From a virus, in the IMG/VR virus record IMGVR_UViG_3300017971_000116, positions 1 through 43,519 of that record: a stretch of 43,519 nt of DNA; one strand, 5' to 3'. The position numbers and the translations under genes are program-made. Positions 7,244 through 15,700 of this stretch are shown here, piece after piece; positions within the stretch are counted from its first letter, which is position 1, and every line of letters begins with the position of its first letter. The notes beneath the pieces were generated by a model that saw only the letters and a program-made list of their open reading frames with translations, was not told where the DNA came from and did no database searches.

Positions 7244-8128
7244 ATGGCAGACGGCACGGCCCCCGCACCGGGACAAGCCGCCCCGAACGTCGAAGGCACG
7301 CAGGGTGACCAGGGAGACAACCGTGGGGAGCACCCCCCGGCCTCGCCTCGGTTCAGCCGCGATGCCTATCTGAGCAGCCTCCCCGAGGACGAGAGGACCG
7401 TGAAGGCGGGCCTCCCTGACTTCATTCTCGAGCGTGACGCGCAGCGTGGGATGCTGCGCTCCGACTACGACCGCAAGCGCATGATGGAGAGCCGCGAGCT
7501 GTCCCGTCTCCAGGGGCAGGTCGAGGCGCTCATGCAGGGCCAGAACGGCAACGGGCAGGCGCCCGATCCCGCCGATCTGGTCAAGCAGGGCTTCGAGGCC
7601 GAAACCCCCGAGCAGTGGGGCGAGGCCGTGGGGCGCATCGTCGAGCAGCGAGTCGGTCAGGTCGTCGACGAGGTTCTCGGCTCTCACCCCGTCTTGAGGC
7701 AGGTCGGCCAGGCAGCCGCCATGCAGCAAGCTCGCGGGCCGGGCCGAGCGGTATCGGACGAGGTGTTTCTCGCGGGGCAGCAATCCCTCGAGAACCAGCT
7801 CGCCCACGAGGGGGTGGACCCCGCCGCGCTGGACCCCGCCGCGCTGAGAATCCTGCTCCAGCCTCACCTCGAGCTCGCCCAGGCTCGACTCGGTGGGCAG
7901 TCGAAGCAGCAAGTCCAGGGGGACAACCAGCCGGCACCGTCGTCCGAGCCGCGGGGGCACGTCACGCTTCCTGTCCGAGGCTCTGGCACTGGTGGTGGGA
8001 TGCCCGCCGCCCCGTCGGCTCCGGCTGGAACACAGTCCAAGGATCCGGTGGGGGACGCGGTCTCTCGCATTCATCAGCGCATGGGCCTCTCCGAGGAACA
8101 GGTCGCTGAGCTGCGAAAGAACACGTAG
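7244..8128 (+). CDS. Scaffold-like head assembly protein
   Basis: 294 residues from ATG 7244. It sits immediately before the major capsid gene, the usual place of the phage scaffolding protein that organises the prohead and leaves before DNA entry. The protein is Ala/Gln/Glu-rich, with disordered ends and a helical, coil-prone centre (residues about 85-215, including SRLQGQVEALMQGQ). The last 25 residues form a charged helix (SRIHQRMGLSEEQVAELRK), matching the C-terminal capsid-binding helix known in scaffolds. Assignment is by composition and position. Translation may be restrained by the hairpin over its ribosome site. Confidence 0.75.
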   Translation: MADGTAPAPGQAAPNVEGTQGDQGDNRGEHPPASPRFSRDAYLSSLPEDERTVKAGLPDFILERDAQRGMLRSDYDRKRMMESRELSRLQGQVEALMQGQNGNGQAPDPADLVKQGFEAETPEQWGEAVGRIVEQRVGQVVDEVLGSHPVLRQVGQAAAMQQARGPGRAVSDEVFLAGQQSLENQLAHEGVDPAALDPAALRILLQPHLELAQARLGGQSKQQVQGDNQPAPSSEPRGHVTLPVRGSGTGGGMPAAPSAPAGTQSKDPVGDAVSRIHQRMGLSEEQVAELRKNT

Positions 8129-8130
8129 CA

Positions 8131-8155
8131 GCTCAGCCTTCAAGAAGGACTGAGC
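8131..8155 (+). promoter_or_regulatory. Hairpin covering the capsid-gene ribosome site
   Basis: GCTCAG (8131..8136) pairs with CTGAGC (8150..8155), and CCTT (8137..8140) with AAGG (8145..8148) around a CAAG loop, leaving A8149 bulged. The AAGGA ribosome site for ATG 8160 lies in the 3' arm. The element fills nearly the whole gap between the scaffold and capsid genes. Confidence 0.6.
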
Positions 8156-8159
8156 CCCC

Positions 8160-9185
8160 ATGGCAGATCAGAACATCCCGAAGACGCAGCTCGTTGCGGA
8201 CTTCGGTGACCTGCTCACTGCCTACCTCCGAGACGTCCGCGAGGGCCTGCCGATCGAGCAGGCCTACGACGGCACCCGGCTGCTTTCGCAGTTCGAGGTG
8301 GACCGCGAGCGCGCAATCAACGGTGGTGGGTACGTGCAGACGCAGATCTCGGCCTCTCTGCCCGCGCTGGGCGCGTGGTACGAGGGCGACGACACCATCG
8401 GTCAGGACAAGTCGTCCGAGGACACGATGGCCCAGACCGAGCTCAAGATGATCTCGGAGCCGATCCGAGTGACTCGCGAGGAGATCCTGAAGACAGGGCC
8501 GGGCCCGCGCTCGCTCTACACCTTCATGCAGAACAAGTTCAACCAGGGGATGCGCCGGCTGCGTATCGCGATCGAGTCGGGCCTCATGGCCGGGTCGCAG
8601 AACGCCAAGGCCATCACCTCGTTCCTCCTCTCCTGCGCCGTCGACCCGACGACGGGCACCGTGGACGGCATCAACCGCGCCACGGCGGGGAACGAGTACT
8701 GGCGGAACCAGTCCGAGAACATCGGCTCCCTCACGGGCGGCGGGTACGAGAAGCTCGAGAAGCTCTCGCTCGACTGCCAGAAGGGCGGCGAGTCGGACTG
8801 GGACTACGGGTTCTGCGACTCGCAGACCTTCCTCGCGCTCAAGAAGCACCACCGGCAGTTCCTCGAGGTTTCGATCTCGAGCACCCAGTCGGCGCTGGGC
8901 AAGCGCATGGTCGACCTCTCGATCCCGGTGATCGAGTTCGAGGGGAAGCCGATCTTCTGGTCGCCCCGCGTCCCGAACGCGGACGGCCTCTCCGGCCTCC
9001 TCTACCTCGTCCGCAAGGACGCCTTCGACCTCGCCGTCCACCCGGACGAGGAGTTCAAGCTCCTGGGGCCCTTCCCCATGGAGAACCAGAACAAGCACGG
9101 CATGAAGTGGCACCTGATGTGGGCCGGCCAGCTCTGCTGGAAGCTCCCGTCCGCGTGCGGCGTCGGCCACTCCATCGCCGAGTAG
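8160..9185 (+). CDS. Major capsid protein
   Basis: 341 residues from ATG 8160, with AAGGA upstream. It follows the scaffold-like gene and precedes a strong hairpin, as expected for the most highly expressed virion gene. The chain is well ordered, with an N-terminal helical arm, a glycine-rich turn followed by long charged segments (ALGAWYEGDDTIGQDK), and a C-terminal domain of alternating strands and helices (FCDSQTFLALKKHHRQF, GLLYLVRKDAFDLAV) consistent with the HK97 fold. It contains few basic patches and no repeats. The call rests on position, size and fold-like pattern rather than a signature motif. Confidence 0.87.
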   Translation: MADQNIPKTQLVADFGDLLTAYLRDVREGLPIEQAYDGTRLLSQFEVDRERAINGGGYVQTQISASLPALGAWYEGDDTIGQDKSSEDTMAQTELKMISEPIRVTREEILKTGPGPRSLYTFMQNKFNQGMRRLRIAIESGLMAGSQNAKAITSFLLSCAVDPTTGTVDGINRATAGNEYWRNQSENIGSLTGGGYEKLEKLSLDCQKGGESDWDYGFCDSQTFLALKKHHRQFLEVSISSTQSALGKRMVDLSIPVIEFEGKPIFWSPRVPNADGLSGLLYLVRKDAFDLAVHPDEEFKLLGPFPMENQNKHGMKWHLMWAGQLCWKLPSACGVGHSIAE

Positions 9186-9194
9186 CCCATCTCC

Positions 9195-9220
9195 CGGGCG
9201 GGGGGTACGCCCCCCGCCCG
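9195..9220 (+). terminator. Perfect 11-bp GC hairpin after the capsid gene
   Basis: CGGGCGGGGGG (9195..9205) and CCCCCCGCCCG (9210..9220) pair perfectly around a TACG tetraloop, starting 10 bases after the capsid stop. No T-run follows. It may terminate part of the transcripts or protect the 3' end of a capsid message from exonucleases, which would raise capsid expression over the downstream genes. Confidence 0.7.
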
Positions 9221-9239
9221 ACCCCGACACGGAGGCGTG

Positions 9240-9824
9240 ATGCGGTTACTGAAGCGATGGCGAGAGATCATCGGGCTCTGGAAGCCCGCATGGGACGACC
9301 TCACGTTCCCGTCCCAGGGGATCAACCCGCCTGGCGGCGTGAGCGACCCGGCGCGGTCCCAGGTCAACGGGCTGCTCCAGTTCAGCGCTTCGGCGACGAA
9401 CATGATCGCCGGCGTGGCGCAGTTGAAGCACGGGTGGAAGCACGGCACGACCGTCGAGCCGCACCTCCACTACCGGGCCGCGACAGAAGAGCCCGGCGGC
9501 AACTCTCGGTGGCTGCTCGAGTACCGGATCTACAACCCGAACGACGGGACGGTGCTCGGTGCCTACACCGAGCTCTACCTGACGATCGGGCACGTCTCGA
9601 ACGACCGTGGCAACTACGTCATAGGGTTTGAGTCCGACATCCCCATGCCCGGCATGGGCGACTCCGCGATGATCGAGTGGCGCCTGTCGCGCCTCGGTGG
9701 TGACGCCCTGGATACCTTCGGGGGGCTCATCACGCTGGTGGACATCGACTTCCACTTCCAGAGGTTCAGCATCGGCTCTCCCACTTCAGATGGGGATCGA
9801 TACGGTGAGCAGTACCTCGGCTAG
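9240..9824 (+). CDS. Virion protein, probable jelly-roll (head fibre/decoration candidate)
   Basis: 194 residues. ATG 9240 is preferred over GTG 9237 because GGAGG lies at 9231..9235. After a short helix the chain is almost entirely beta, with the recognisable sequence WDDLTFPSQGINPPG near residues 18-32. Further on are GWKHGTTVEPHLHY and repeated aromatic strands. I recognise this pattern from conserved phage structural proteins of jelly-roll type, often of unknown location on the virion. Position next to the capsid gene favours a head decoration or fibre. Enzymatic residues were not seen. Confidence 0.8.
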   Translation: MRLLKRWREIIGLWKPAWDDLTFPSQGINPPGGVSDPARSQVNGLLQFSASATNMIAGVAQLKHGWKHGTTVEPHLHYRAATEEPGGNSRWLLEYRIYNPNDGTVLGAYTELYLTIGHVSNDRGNYVIGFESDIPMPGMGDSAMIEWRLSRLGGDALDTFGGLITLVDIDFHFQRFSIGSPTSDGDRYGEQYLG

Positions 9825-9846
9825 ACTCCGTCGAACAGGAGACGCG

Positions 9847-9990
9847 ATGCGCGAGAAGAAGGCACCCGCTGGCAAGAAGATGAAGCGGGCGAAGAACAAG
9901 GGTGGGGCCAGGGCGCTGAAGGGGAAGACCTACGGCGCGAAGAAGGCCCGCAAGGTCCGGCAGTCGCCGAAGGGCAGGAAGAGCTACTAG
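9847..9990 (+). CDS. Very basic 47-residue protein
   Basis: Starts at ATG 9847 with AGGAG upstream. It contains 20 Lys/Arg among 47 residues and one acidic residue, with Gly and Ala filling the rest and a Tyr at the end. The next gene's ATG follows its stop directly (TAGATG), so the pair is co-translated. The composition is like DNA-condensing core peptides of viruses or ribosomal-protein tails. As it lies in the head module, a role in neutralising packaged DNA is a reasonable inference, but no family was recognised. Confidence 0.7.
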   Translation: MREKKAPAGKKMKRAKNKGGARALKGKTYGAKKARKVRQSPKGRKSY

Positions 9991-10338
9991 ATGGGCACGA
10001 TCCGCCGCATGGCCGGCATCGAGAAGAAGGTGGTCGGCTCCGCTGCCACCACGATCGATCTCGGCATCGAGGGCGCCGCCATCGGCGCCATCTACCTCCC
10101 CGCCGCCTCGCCGCTCGCTGGCGCCGTCACGCTCGAGATCGCGCATCTCGACAAGGACGGGTCCGAGATCATCTCGGGGCCGCTCGCCGACGACACGGGC
10201 GCCGCGATCGGCATGACGCTGACGGCAGATCAGGTCAACGTCCTGCCGCCCAGCGCGCTCGTTGGCCAGACGCTTCGTCTGGTCTTCGGCGCGGCGCCTG
10301 GCGCGGACGCGGCGCTCTACCTCCTCACCAAGACGTAG
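9991..10338 (+). CDS. Small beta-rich virion protein candidate
   Basis: 115 residues from ATG 9991, directly adjacent to the upstream stop, with AGGAAGAG as ribosome site inside the preceding gene. The sequence is Ala/Gly/Leu-rich with regular strands (TIDLGIEGAAIGAIYL, AVTLEIAHLDKDGSEI, TLRLVFGAAPGADAALYLL). It resembles a small beta-sandwich capsid decoration or spike protein in composition and position. Not recognised at family level. Confidence 0.75.
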   Translation: MGTIRRMAGIEKKVVGSAATTIDLGIEGAAIGAIYLPAASPLAGAVTLEIAHLDKDGSEIISGPLADDTGAAIGMTLTADQVNVLPPSALVGQTLRLVFGAAPGADAALYLLTKT

Positions 10339-10344
10339 CCCCTG

Positions 10345-11751
10345 GTGACCACGTCCTGGGCCCAGCTCCGAGAGTACTACCGCGACGTCTTGGACGGCGG
10401 CTCGTTCACCCCGTGGGGTGACGCGCCCACGGGGTCCATGATCTACATGGCGGAGCCCGAGTACCTCTCGACCGATGCGGCGCTTTCGCTCGACGGGGCC
10501 TCCGGTATCGGCGGAAGCGACTCCGGCCTTCTTGGATCCCCGGTTTCCGATATGCAGGGCGGGGAGGCGTTCTTCGTCGGAGCGTGGGTCAAGATCCCGA
10601 CCTTCCGACAGTACTCCCCCATCATCCAGTTCGGTGACCCGGGAGCCGCTGGCGGCGGGTGGTCCCTGGCTCAGGGCAACGTAGCCGCCAACGGATACAG
10701 GGTGGATGTTCGTCATGCAGACGACACCGCCAAGTCCAACTACCAGGGCGGCGGACCGATGCCCACGGGATCGTGGGCCTACGTCTTGTTCTGGCATGAT
10801 GGCGCATCAGACGAGATCGGGATCGTCATCAACAACGGGACGCCATCCACGCACACACACTCCGCTGGGGTCTACTCGTCCGCAACGCGGAACGTCACCA
10901 TCGGCTACGGGTTTTCTGGCCCCGTCCGGTATCACGAGGGACTGATTCAGCAGATCGTGAAGGTGGACAAGGTTCCTTCGTCCGCTGACATCGCGTGGCT
11001 CTACAACTCCGGATCCGGTCGAACCGACGCCGAAGTCCGCACACGCTTCGGGTCCGATCTCAAGGGCCTGATCCCGCTCCACGAGGCAACGGGCGCTCGC
11101 GAGGACACGGAGAACACAGGGTCCTATGCAGCCGTGAACACGCCGTCCTACGACACGGGGATCATCACGAACCCCGCCGTGGACCGTGCGACGATCAAGG
11201 CGTGGGAGGACCGGCTGGGGGTGGGTAACGACTTCCTTCAGGCCACGATCACCAAGCAAGCCGTCTACGACGCTTCCAGCAAGGCCGTTGACCCTGACGG
11301 CGTTGATGACGAGTACAGCGCCACGCTGGCGGCGAAGGCGCAGCCGAACACGTACCTCTTCGTCTTGACCGATGGCGTAATCGGCAACGGCAAGTACCTG
11401 TTCACGGGCACGTCCCCGAACCGGAACGGGTTCTGGCAGGGCTCGCTTACGCAGTACGCTGTCTACGCCGGGTCGGGCCAGAACGTGGCGCTGACGCCGG
11501 ACACGGACCCGCACGTCTTCACGGCGCTGTTCAGCGGCGCGAGCACGGTGGTACGCATGGATGGCGTGGCCGCCGCTGCCGTGAGCCCTGGCACGGAGGG
11601 GATGGGGAACCCGCATCTGTTCCGATCCGCTGGCGGGTCGCTGTTCGGGAGGTCCCCCATGGGGTACTGGCAGATGGTCCCCAGCACGATCACCGACGAC
11701 TACCGCGATGCCGCCGAGGCGTACCTCAAGACCTACTACGGGGTCGCCTGA
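10345..11751 (+). CDS. Lectin-like (concanavalin A/LamG fold) virion protein, copy 1
   Basis: 468 residues from GTG 10345. The paralog's N-terminus aligns from residue 4 on, which supports this start although no clear ribosome site is visible. Residues 1-40 are a conserved anchor shared with the next gene (REYYRDVLDGGSFTPWGD). Residues about 50-230 look like a LamG/concanavalin sandwich closing with ADIAWLYNSGSGRT, a typical ending of such domains. Residues about 300-460 form a second sandwich starting near DPDGVDDEYSATL and ending in a helix shared with the paralog (EAYLKTYYGV). Probable role: a surface fibre or decoration that binds host or environmental glycans. Overlaps copy 2 by one base. 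Confidence 0.85.
   Translation: MTTSWAQLREYYRDVLDGGSFTPWGDAPTGSMIYMAEPEYLSTDAALSLDGASGIGGSDSGLLGSPVSDMQGGEAFFVGAWVKIPTFRQYSPIIQFGDPGAAGGGWSLAQGNVAANGYRVDVRHADDTAKSNYQGGGPMPTGSWAYVLFWHDGASDEIGIVINNGTPSTHTHSAGVYSSATRNVTIGYGFSGPVRYHEGLIQQIVKVDKVPSSADIAWLYNSGSGRTDAEVRTRFGSDLKGLIPLHEATGAREDTENTGSYAAVNTPSYDTGIITNPAVDRATIKAWEDRLGVGNDFLQATITKQAVYDASSKAVDPDGVDDEYSATLAAKAQPNTYLFVLTDGVIGNGKYLFTGTSPNRNGFWQGSLTQYAVYAGSGQNVALTPDTDPHVFTALFSGASTVVRMDGVAAAAVSPGTEGMGNPHLFRSAGGSLFGRSPMGYWQMVPSTITDDYRDAAEAYLKTYYGVA
10393..10457 (+). repeat. 65-bp in-frame direct repeat, copy 1
   Basis: Identical base for base to 11799..11863, in the same codon phase near the start of each of two neighbouring lectin-like genes. 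It encodes the conserved anchor segment. Identity at all wobble positions points to recent duplication or ongoing gene conversion. Confidence 0.95.
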
Positions 11752-13166
11752 TGAGCCGTGCCTGGCAGCAGCTCCGAGAGTACTACAGGGACGTCCTCGA
11801 CGGCGGCTCGTTCACCCCGTGGGGTGACGCGCCCACGGGGTCCATGATCTACATGGCGGAGCCGGAGTACCTCAAGACGGGCGCGGCATACGAGGGGAAC
11901 AACGTCAACCGCTACCTCGCCGTGGGTGATGACGCGGCGCTCAGGCCTCACGCCGATGGGTTCTCTTGCGCGTTCTGGTGCAAGGATCCCTCCACGGGGA
12001 TGGCAGCCGTGGACAAGGGTGCCGCGCTCAACGCGGGGCCCACGGCTGAGTGGGGGTTCAAGACCTCCAACGGAACTTCGGGAGTCAATCGGTTCGCCTT
12101 CTACAACTCCCTGGGCACGCCCTTCATTGCCCAGGACACGGTGCGAACCGATGACGGTTCGTGGCATCTCATCTTCGGGGTCTACGACCCGGTGGCCGGC
12201 ACCGTGGCCGTACAGTCCGACCTGAACACCGAGGTCACCACGGCGTTCACGGGAACGCCCAGGACGGGCGAGACGAACGACCTCAACATCGGAAGGTCTA
12301 CGGGCGCTCTCGCGTACTTCAGCGGCGACATCGCCCAGGTTCTCATCTTCTCGGGCTATGCGCTCACCTCCGCCGACCGGACGTGGCTCTACAACTCCGG
12401 GTCGGGGCGCACGCGCTCGGAGATCAAGACGCGCTTCGGCTCGAACATCACGGCGGGATACGCGCTCCATGAGAAGACCGGGCTCCGCGCCGACTTCGTC
12501 GGGTCGAACGACCTCACGTCCTACAATAACCCCGGATCCGTTCAGGGCCCCATCGAGGACGAAGCCGTAGACAGCGCCCCCGTCGCGAAGTGGAGCGACC
12601 GACTGGGCAACGGTGACGACCTCGTTCAGACGACCGTCGCTGACCAGCCCATCTACGACTCGTCCGAGAAGGCCCTGGACTTCGATGGGGTGAATGACTA
12701 CATCGGCCTCCCGGCCCTCCTGTCCTCGCCCCTGTCCGACCCGATGGAGTTTTTCGCCGTCGCGCAGCGCGGGACGGGCATCAACAAGCGCCACATCTTC
12801 GACTGTCCGGCTGGTGCCACGAATACGACGCGCAAGATCCTGGGCTACAACACGGCGGGGAGCCAGGGCTACCTCTTCTGGAACGGATCCGGGTACGGCT
12901 ACTCGCTCCAGTACGACAGCCTGAAGCACGTCTTCACCCTCAGGCTCCCGGGCTCTGGGAACGACACGCTCAGAGATGGCGGCACGCAGATCAAGTCCAT
13001 CGCCGCTGGCGTGTCCACATGGACGGGCTTCCGGGTCGGCGCTAACGCTCTTGGGGGCGAGAACTGGGACGGCACCGTTGCCTATGTCGCCATGGTCCCG
13101 TCGCTGGATGACGACTACCGCGATGCCGTCGAGGCGTACCTCAAGACCTACTACGGAGTCTCCTGA
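11751..13166 (+). CDS. Lectin-like (concanavalin A/LamG fold) virion protein, copy 2
   Basis: 471 residues from ATG 11751, coupled to copy 1 (TGATG). It has the same plan as copy 1: the 40-residue anchor, a first sandwich domain ending in TWLYNSGSGRTRSEIKTRFG, and a second one beginning with ALDFDGVNDYIGLP. The C-terminal helix ending EAYLKTYYGV is also shared. The domain interiors differ strongly while the ends are nearly identical. This is the pattern expected for attachment proteins that keep the virion docking parts and vary the ligand-facing parts. It precedes connector-like genes, so it could sit on the head or the neck. Ligand unknown. Confidence 0.85.
   Translation: MSRAWQQLREYYRDVLDGGSFTPWGDAPTGSMIYMAEPEYLKTGAAYEGNNVNRYLAVGDDAALRPHADGFSCAFWCKDPSTGMAAVDKGAALNAGPTAEWGFKTSNGTSGVNRFAFYNSLGTPFIAQDTVRTDDGSWHLIFGVYDPVAGTVAVQSDLNTEVTTAFTGTPRTGETNDLNIGRSTGALAYFSGDIAQVLIFSGYALTSADRTWLYNSGSGRTRSEIKTRFGSNITAGYALHEKTGLRADFVGSNDLTSYNNPGSVQGPIEDEAVDSAPVAKWSDRLGNGDDLVQTTVADQPIYDSSEKALDFDGVNDYIGLPALLSSPLSDPMEFFAVAQRGTGINKRHIFDCPAGATNTTRKILGYNTAGSQGYLFWNGSGYGYSLQYDSLKHVFTLRLPGSGNDTLRDGGTQIKSIAAGVSTWTGFRVGANALGGENWDGTVAYVAMVPSLDDDYRDAVEAYLKTYYGVS
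11799..11863 (+). repeat. 65-bp in-frame direct repeat, copy 2
   Basis: Exact copy of 10393..10457. A further near-identical stretch occurs at the 3' ends of the two genes (for example 11695..11713 matches the corresponding codons near 13111..13129), so both termini of the paralogs are conserved at DNA level. Confidence 0.95.
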
Positions 13167-13762
13167 TGACCTTCAAGCCGTACCTTCCCGCGCAGCAAGA
13201 GAAGGTCCTCGTCATCAACCGGGTGGCGAACATCGTGTCCGTGCCGGGCCCGCTCCGCGACCTGATCGACGAGCCGCTCGACGTCGAGGAGCAGGCAGCC
13301 GACATCGCCGCCGACCTCGTCGACCGGATGTACGACGCCGCCGAGGAGATCCGCTTCAACTCGTTCGGACACTACACGGACCCGTCCCACCTGGGCGACG
13401 TCGATCCGAACGTCGGCGCCGTGCAGGACAACATGACCGCGCCGTGCCGGTACGAGGTCATCAAGACCCGGACGGTCCCGAACCCTGAGCCCCCGCCCGC
13501 CGAGATCGAGGAGCGGTACTACGCCCCCGGCCCGACGATGGCCGAGCTGCTCGCGCCCACCCTGTGGCCGACGGCGACGATGCTCTTCAGCGTCACGATG
13601 CAGAGCGTGGACGCGAAGCGGACCATGGACGACAACCAGATCTCGTTCGTGCTGCGGTGCGAGATGGTGGTCGGCGTGACGAGGTTCGCGTTCGACGTCG
13701 GCGTCGGCTATCGTGGCGACGAGCTGACCACCACGTACTACGAGGTCGAAGAGGAGGCCTGA
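13166..13762 (+). CDS. Hypothetical virion-module protein
   Basis: 198 residues from ATG 13166, overlapping the previous stop by one base. The first 75 residues include an acidic helix (DVEEQAADIAADLVDRMYDAAEEI), followed by a Pro/Glu-rich linker (PNPEPPPAEIEERYYAPG) and a beta-rich C-terminal part. The gene is coupled to the connector candidate downstream by TGATG. Location between head fibres and connector suggests a head-completion or neck component, not recognised by motif. Confidence 0.75.
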   Translation: MTFKPYLPAQQEKVLVINRVANIVSVPGPLRDLIDEPLDVEEQAADIAADLVDRMYDAAEEIRFNSFGHYTDPSHLGDVDPNVGAVQDNMTAPCRYEVIKTRTVPNPEPPPAEIEERYYAPGPTMAELLAPTLWPTATMLFSVTMQSVDAKRTMDDNQISFVLRCEMVVGVTRFAFDVGVGYRGDELTTTYYEVEEEA

Positions 13763-14652
13763 TGATCCCCGAGACGTTCGGCGAGATGCGGGACTTCGTG
13801 GCGGAGCGCGTCGGCGCGTCCCGGGCGGCGGACGTGGCTCGCATCGACACGTACTGCGAGATCTCGCTGGACAAGGTCTGGCGCCGCCTCAAGCTCCCCG
13901 AGTCCCGGCGCGAGACGGTCATCGAGGCCACCAAGTCGATCGAGGCCACGGTGGCGGCGACCGAGGGGTCTAAGGTCGTCACCCTCGTCTCCGGGGACCC
14001 CTTCACCGCCGCGCTGGTCGGGATGAAGATGATCGTGCTCGGCCTGGCGCCCTACACGGTCGCCACCTACACCGACCCGAACACGATCGAGCTCTCGCGG
14101 GCCTACTTCGAGGAGTCGGACACAGCCCTCGAGATCATCTTCTACGACGACGAGATCCGGCTCCCCGACACGGTGGCGGAGGTCATCGAGGACGACATCA
14201 GGCTGCTCGTCGACGAGGGTGACAGGGTCCGGTGGATGGACCGGACCGAGGGGCGCTCCGTAGCGCCATGGCCGTCGAGCTCGGGCCAGCCGAACTGGGT
14301 GACGCCCGGGAAGCGCGTCTTCGACTCGAGCGATGTCTTCGTAGCCCGGACCCTCCGCCTGGGCCCGGTGGCCTGCGACAGGGCGTATCCGGTCGAGGTG
14401 CCCTACCACTGCCGATACCCCGCTCTGCCGACCACGGAAGTGGACCGGCTGGCGGAGAAGATCCACCTCCCCCGTGAGCGGCGTGACCTCGCCACGTGGC
14501 ACGCGCTGGCGTCCGCGTACAGCGAGCACCCCTTCACGGACCAGAACCAGCAAGAGCGCTGGGAGTCCAAGTACGAGCGCGAAATGGACATCGCGCTCAA
14601 GGCGCTTCAGGATGAGCGCACGGACGTCCACTACATCGAACCAGGGTGCTAG
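13762..14652 (+). CDS. Head-to-tail adaptor/connector candidate
   Basis: 296 residues from ATG 13762. The N-terminus (MRDFVAERVGASRAADVARIDTYCEISLDKVWRRL, spanning residues 8-42) is a helical bundle like the start of many podovirus adaptor proteins that plug into the portal. The centre is beta-rich, and the last 80 residues are helical and charged, ending in a Tyr/Glu-rich tail. Size and place (after capsid genes, before the nozzle-like gene) fit an adaptor. The family match is by architecture only. Confidence 0.6.
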   Translation: MIPETFGEMRDFVAERVGASRAADVARIDTYCEISLDKVWRRLKLPESRRETVIEATKSIEATVAATEGSKVVTLVSGDPFTAALVGMKMIVLGLAPYTVATYTDPNTIELSRAYFEESDTALEIIFYDDEIRLPDTVAEVIEDDIRLLVDEGDRVRWMDRTEGRSVAPWPSSSGQPNWVTPGKRVFDSSDVFVARTLRLGPVACDRAYPVEVPYHCRYPALPTTEVDRLAEKIHLPRERRDLATWHALASAYSEHPFTDQNQQERWESKYEREMDIALKALQDERTDVHYIEPGC

Positions 14653-14664
14653 GAGGCTCCCAGC

Positions 14665-14847
14665 ATGGGCAGCGACAAGACGAACCGTTTCCCCACCCCG
14701 ACGACGGGTCCGACGGGCGAGACGCAGATGAACACCAACCTCGACGCCGTGCGGGAGAACAAGAACCCGTCGGCCTCCTGGGCGGACGACGCGGACTACG
14801 TCCTCGCGCAGGCGAAGACGTGGATTGCGACGATCACCCCGACGTAG
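14665..14847 (+). CDS. Small hypothetical protein
   Basis: 60 residues from ATG 14665, with a strong AGGAGG ribosome site (14651..14656). The first part is Pro/Thr/Gly-rich (FPTPTTGPTGET), the rest a single amphipathic helix with two tryptophans. It lies between the connector candidate and a beta-rich protein. Not recognised; perhaps a small head-tail joining peptide. Confidence 0.7.
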   Translation: MGSDKTNRFPTPTTGPTGETQMNTNLDAVRENKNPSASWADDADYVLAQAKTWIATITPT

Positions 14848-14854
14848 CCCACGA

Positions 14855-15700
14855 GTGCCCCAGGTACAGGTCTACAACCGATCCTTCCTCCGCGGTCTAG
14901 AGACGACCCGCGAGGAGGGCGGTGCGCCCGACTTCGGGGGCTTCCGGACCTTCCTGAACAGCCGTGTCGGGGATGCAGACGCAGAACGGCGCCCCGGCAT
15001 GGCTGTCATCTCACGCATCACCGAGCCGGCCACCTCGATGCACTTCACGGGTGGCGAGATCACGCTCTACTCCAACCCGGAGGTCTGGGCCCTGGACCGG
15101 CCCGCGTGGCTGCTCGAGGCCCTGATCGAGCCCGAGAACCCGACAGCCAACCTCGTCCTGATCAACAACGGTGTGATCAAGATCGAGCAGTCGTCGGGCA
15201 ACTGGGTGGTCACGGTCGGCGGCGCCACGCTCTCCGCTCCCTTGACCGCCGGAAAGCGCCACCTCGCCGTGTCGAAGGACGAGTCCGCGCTCTCGCTCCT
15301 GATCGACGGCACGGTGGCCGACACGGCTACGTGGGGTGCGCTCGGAACGCTCGCCCCGGCTACGGTGGTTGGCGCCCCGTGGCAGGGGTTCATCGACTTC
15401 CTGCGGCTTCGTGCGATTCCCGCGATCCCCTCCGTCGCGCAACGGGAGCTTCGACTCCTCAATCCGCGGAGCCGCAGGGTTCTCCTCTGCCTGCGTGATG
15501 GCCCCGACACGAACGAGATCGTCTGGGATCGCTCCGTGTTCGAGTGCCACGGCAGGTCGTCCGGGTCCGTTGAATCGGCCCCACGGATCTCCAGCGTGCC
15601 GCACAATCCCGTGCAGCTCATCCGAACCTACTTGGACGAAAACGACCGTCGGCGCCTCTTCGTGGTGGCCGGCGGCAAAGAGCATGACGCAGCCTACTGA
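14855..15700 (+). CDS. LamG-like beta-sandwich virion protein
   Basis: 281 residues from GTG 14855; an upstream TTG at 14825 is possible but would overlap the preceding gene. Residues about 50-200 read as a concanavalin/LamG sandwich: AWLLEALIEPENPTANL, a paired strand block (WVVTVGGATLSAPL), SALSLLIDGTVAD, and a closing FIDFLRLRAIPAI. The remainder is Arg/Leu-rich and ends TGATG into the nozzle gene. It is the third sandwich-type protein in this region and may form a fibre or collar part. No catalytic residues were seen. Confidence 0.75.
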   Translation: MPQVQVYNRSFLRGLETTREEGGAPDFGGFRTFLNSRVGDADAERRPGMAVISRITEPATSMHFTGGEITLYSNPEVWALDRPAWLLEALIEPENPTANLVLINNGVIKIEQSSGNWVVTVGGATLSAPLTAGKRHLAVSKDESALSLLIDGTVADTATWGALGTLAPATVVGAPWQGFIDFLRLRAIPAIPSVAQRELRLLNPRSRRVLLCLRDGPDTNEIVWDRSVFECHGRSSGSVESAPRISSVPHNPVQLIRTYLDENDRRRLFVVAGGKEHDAAY

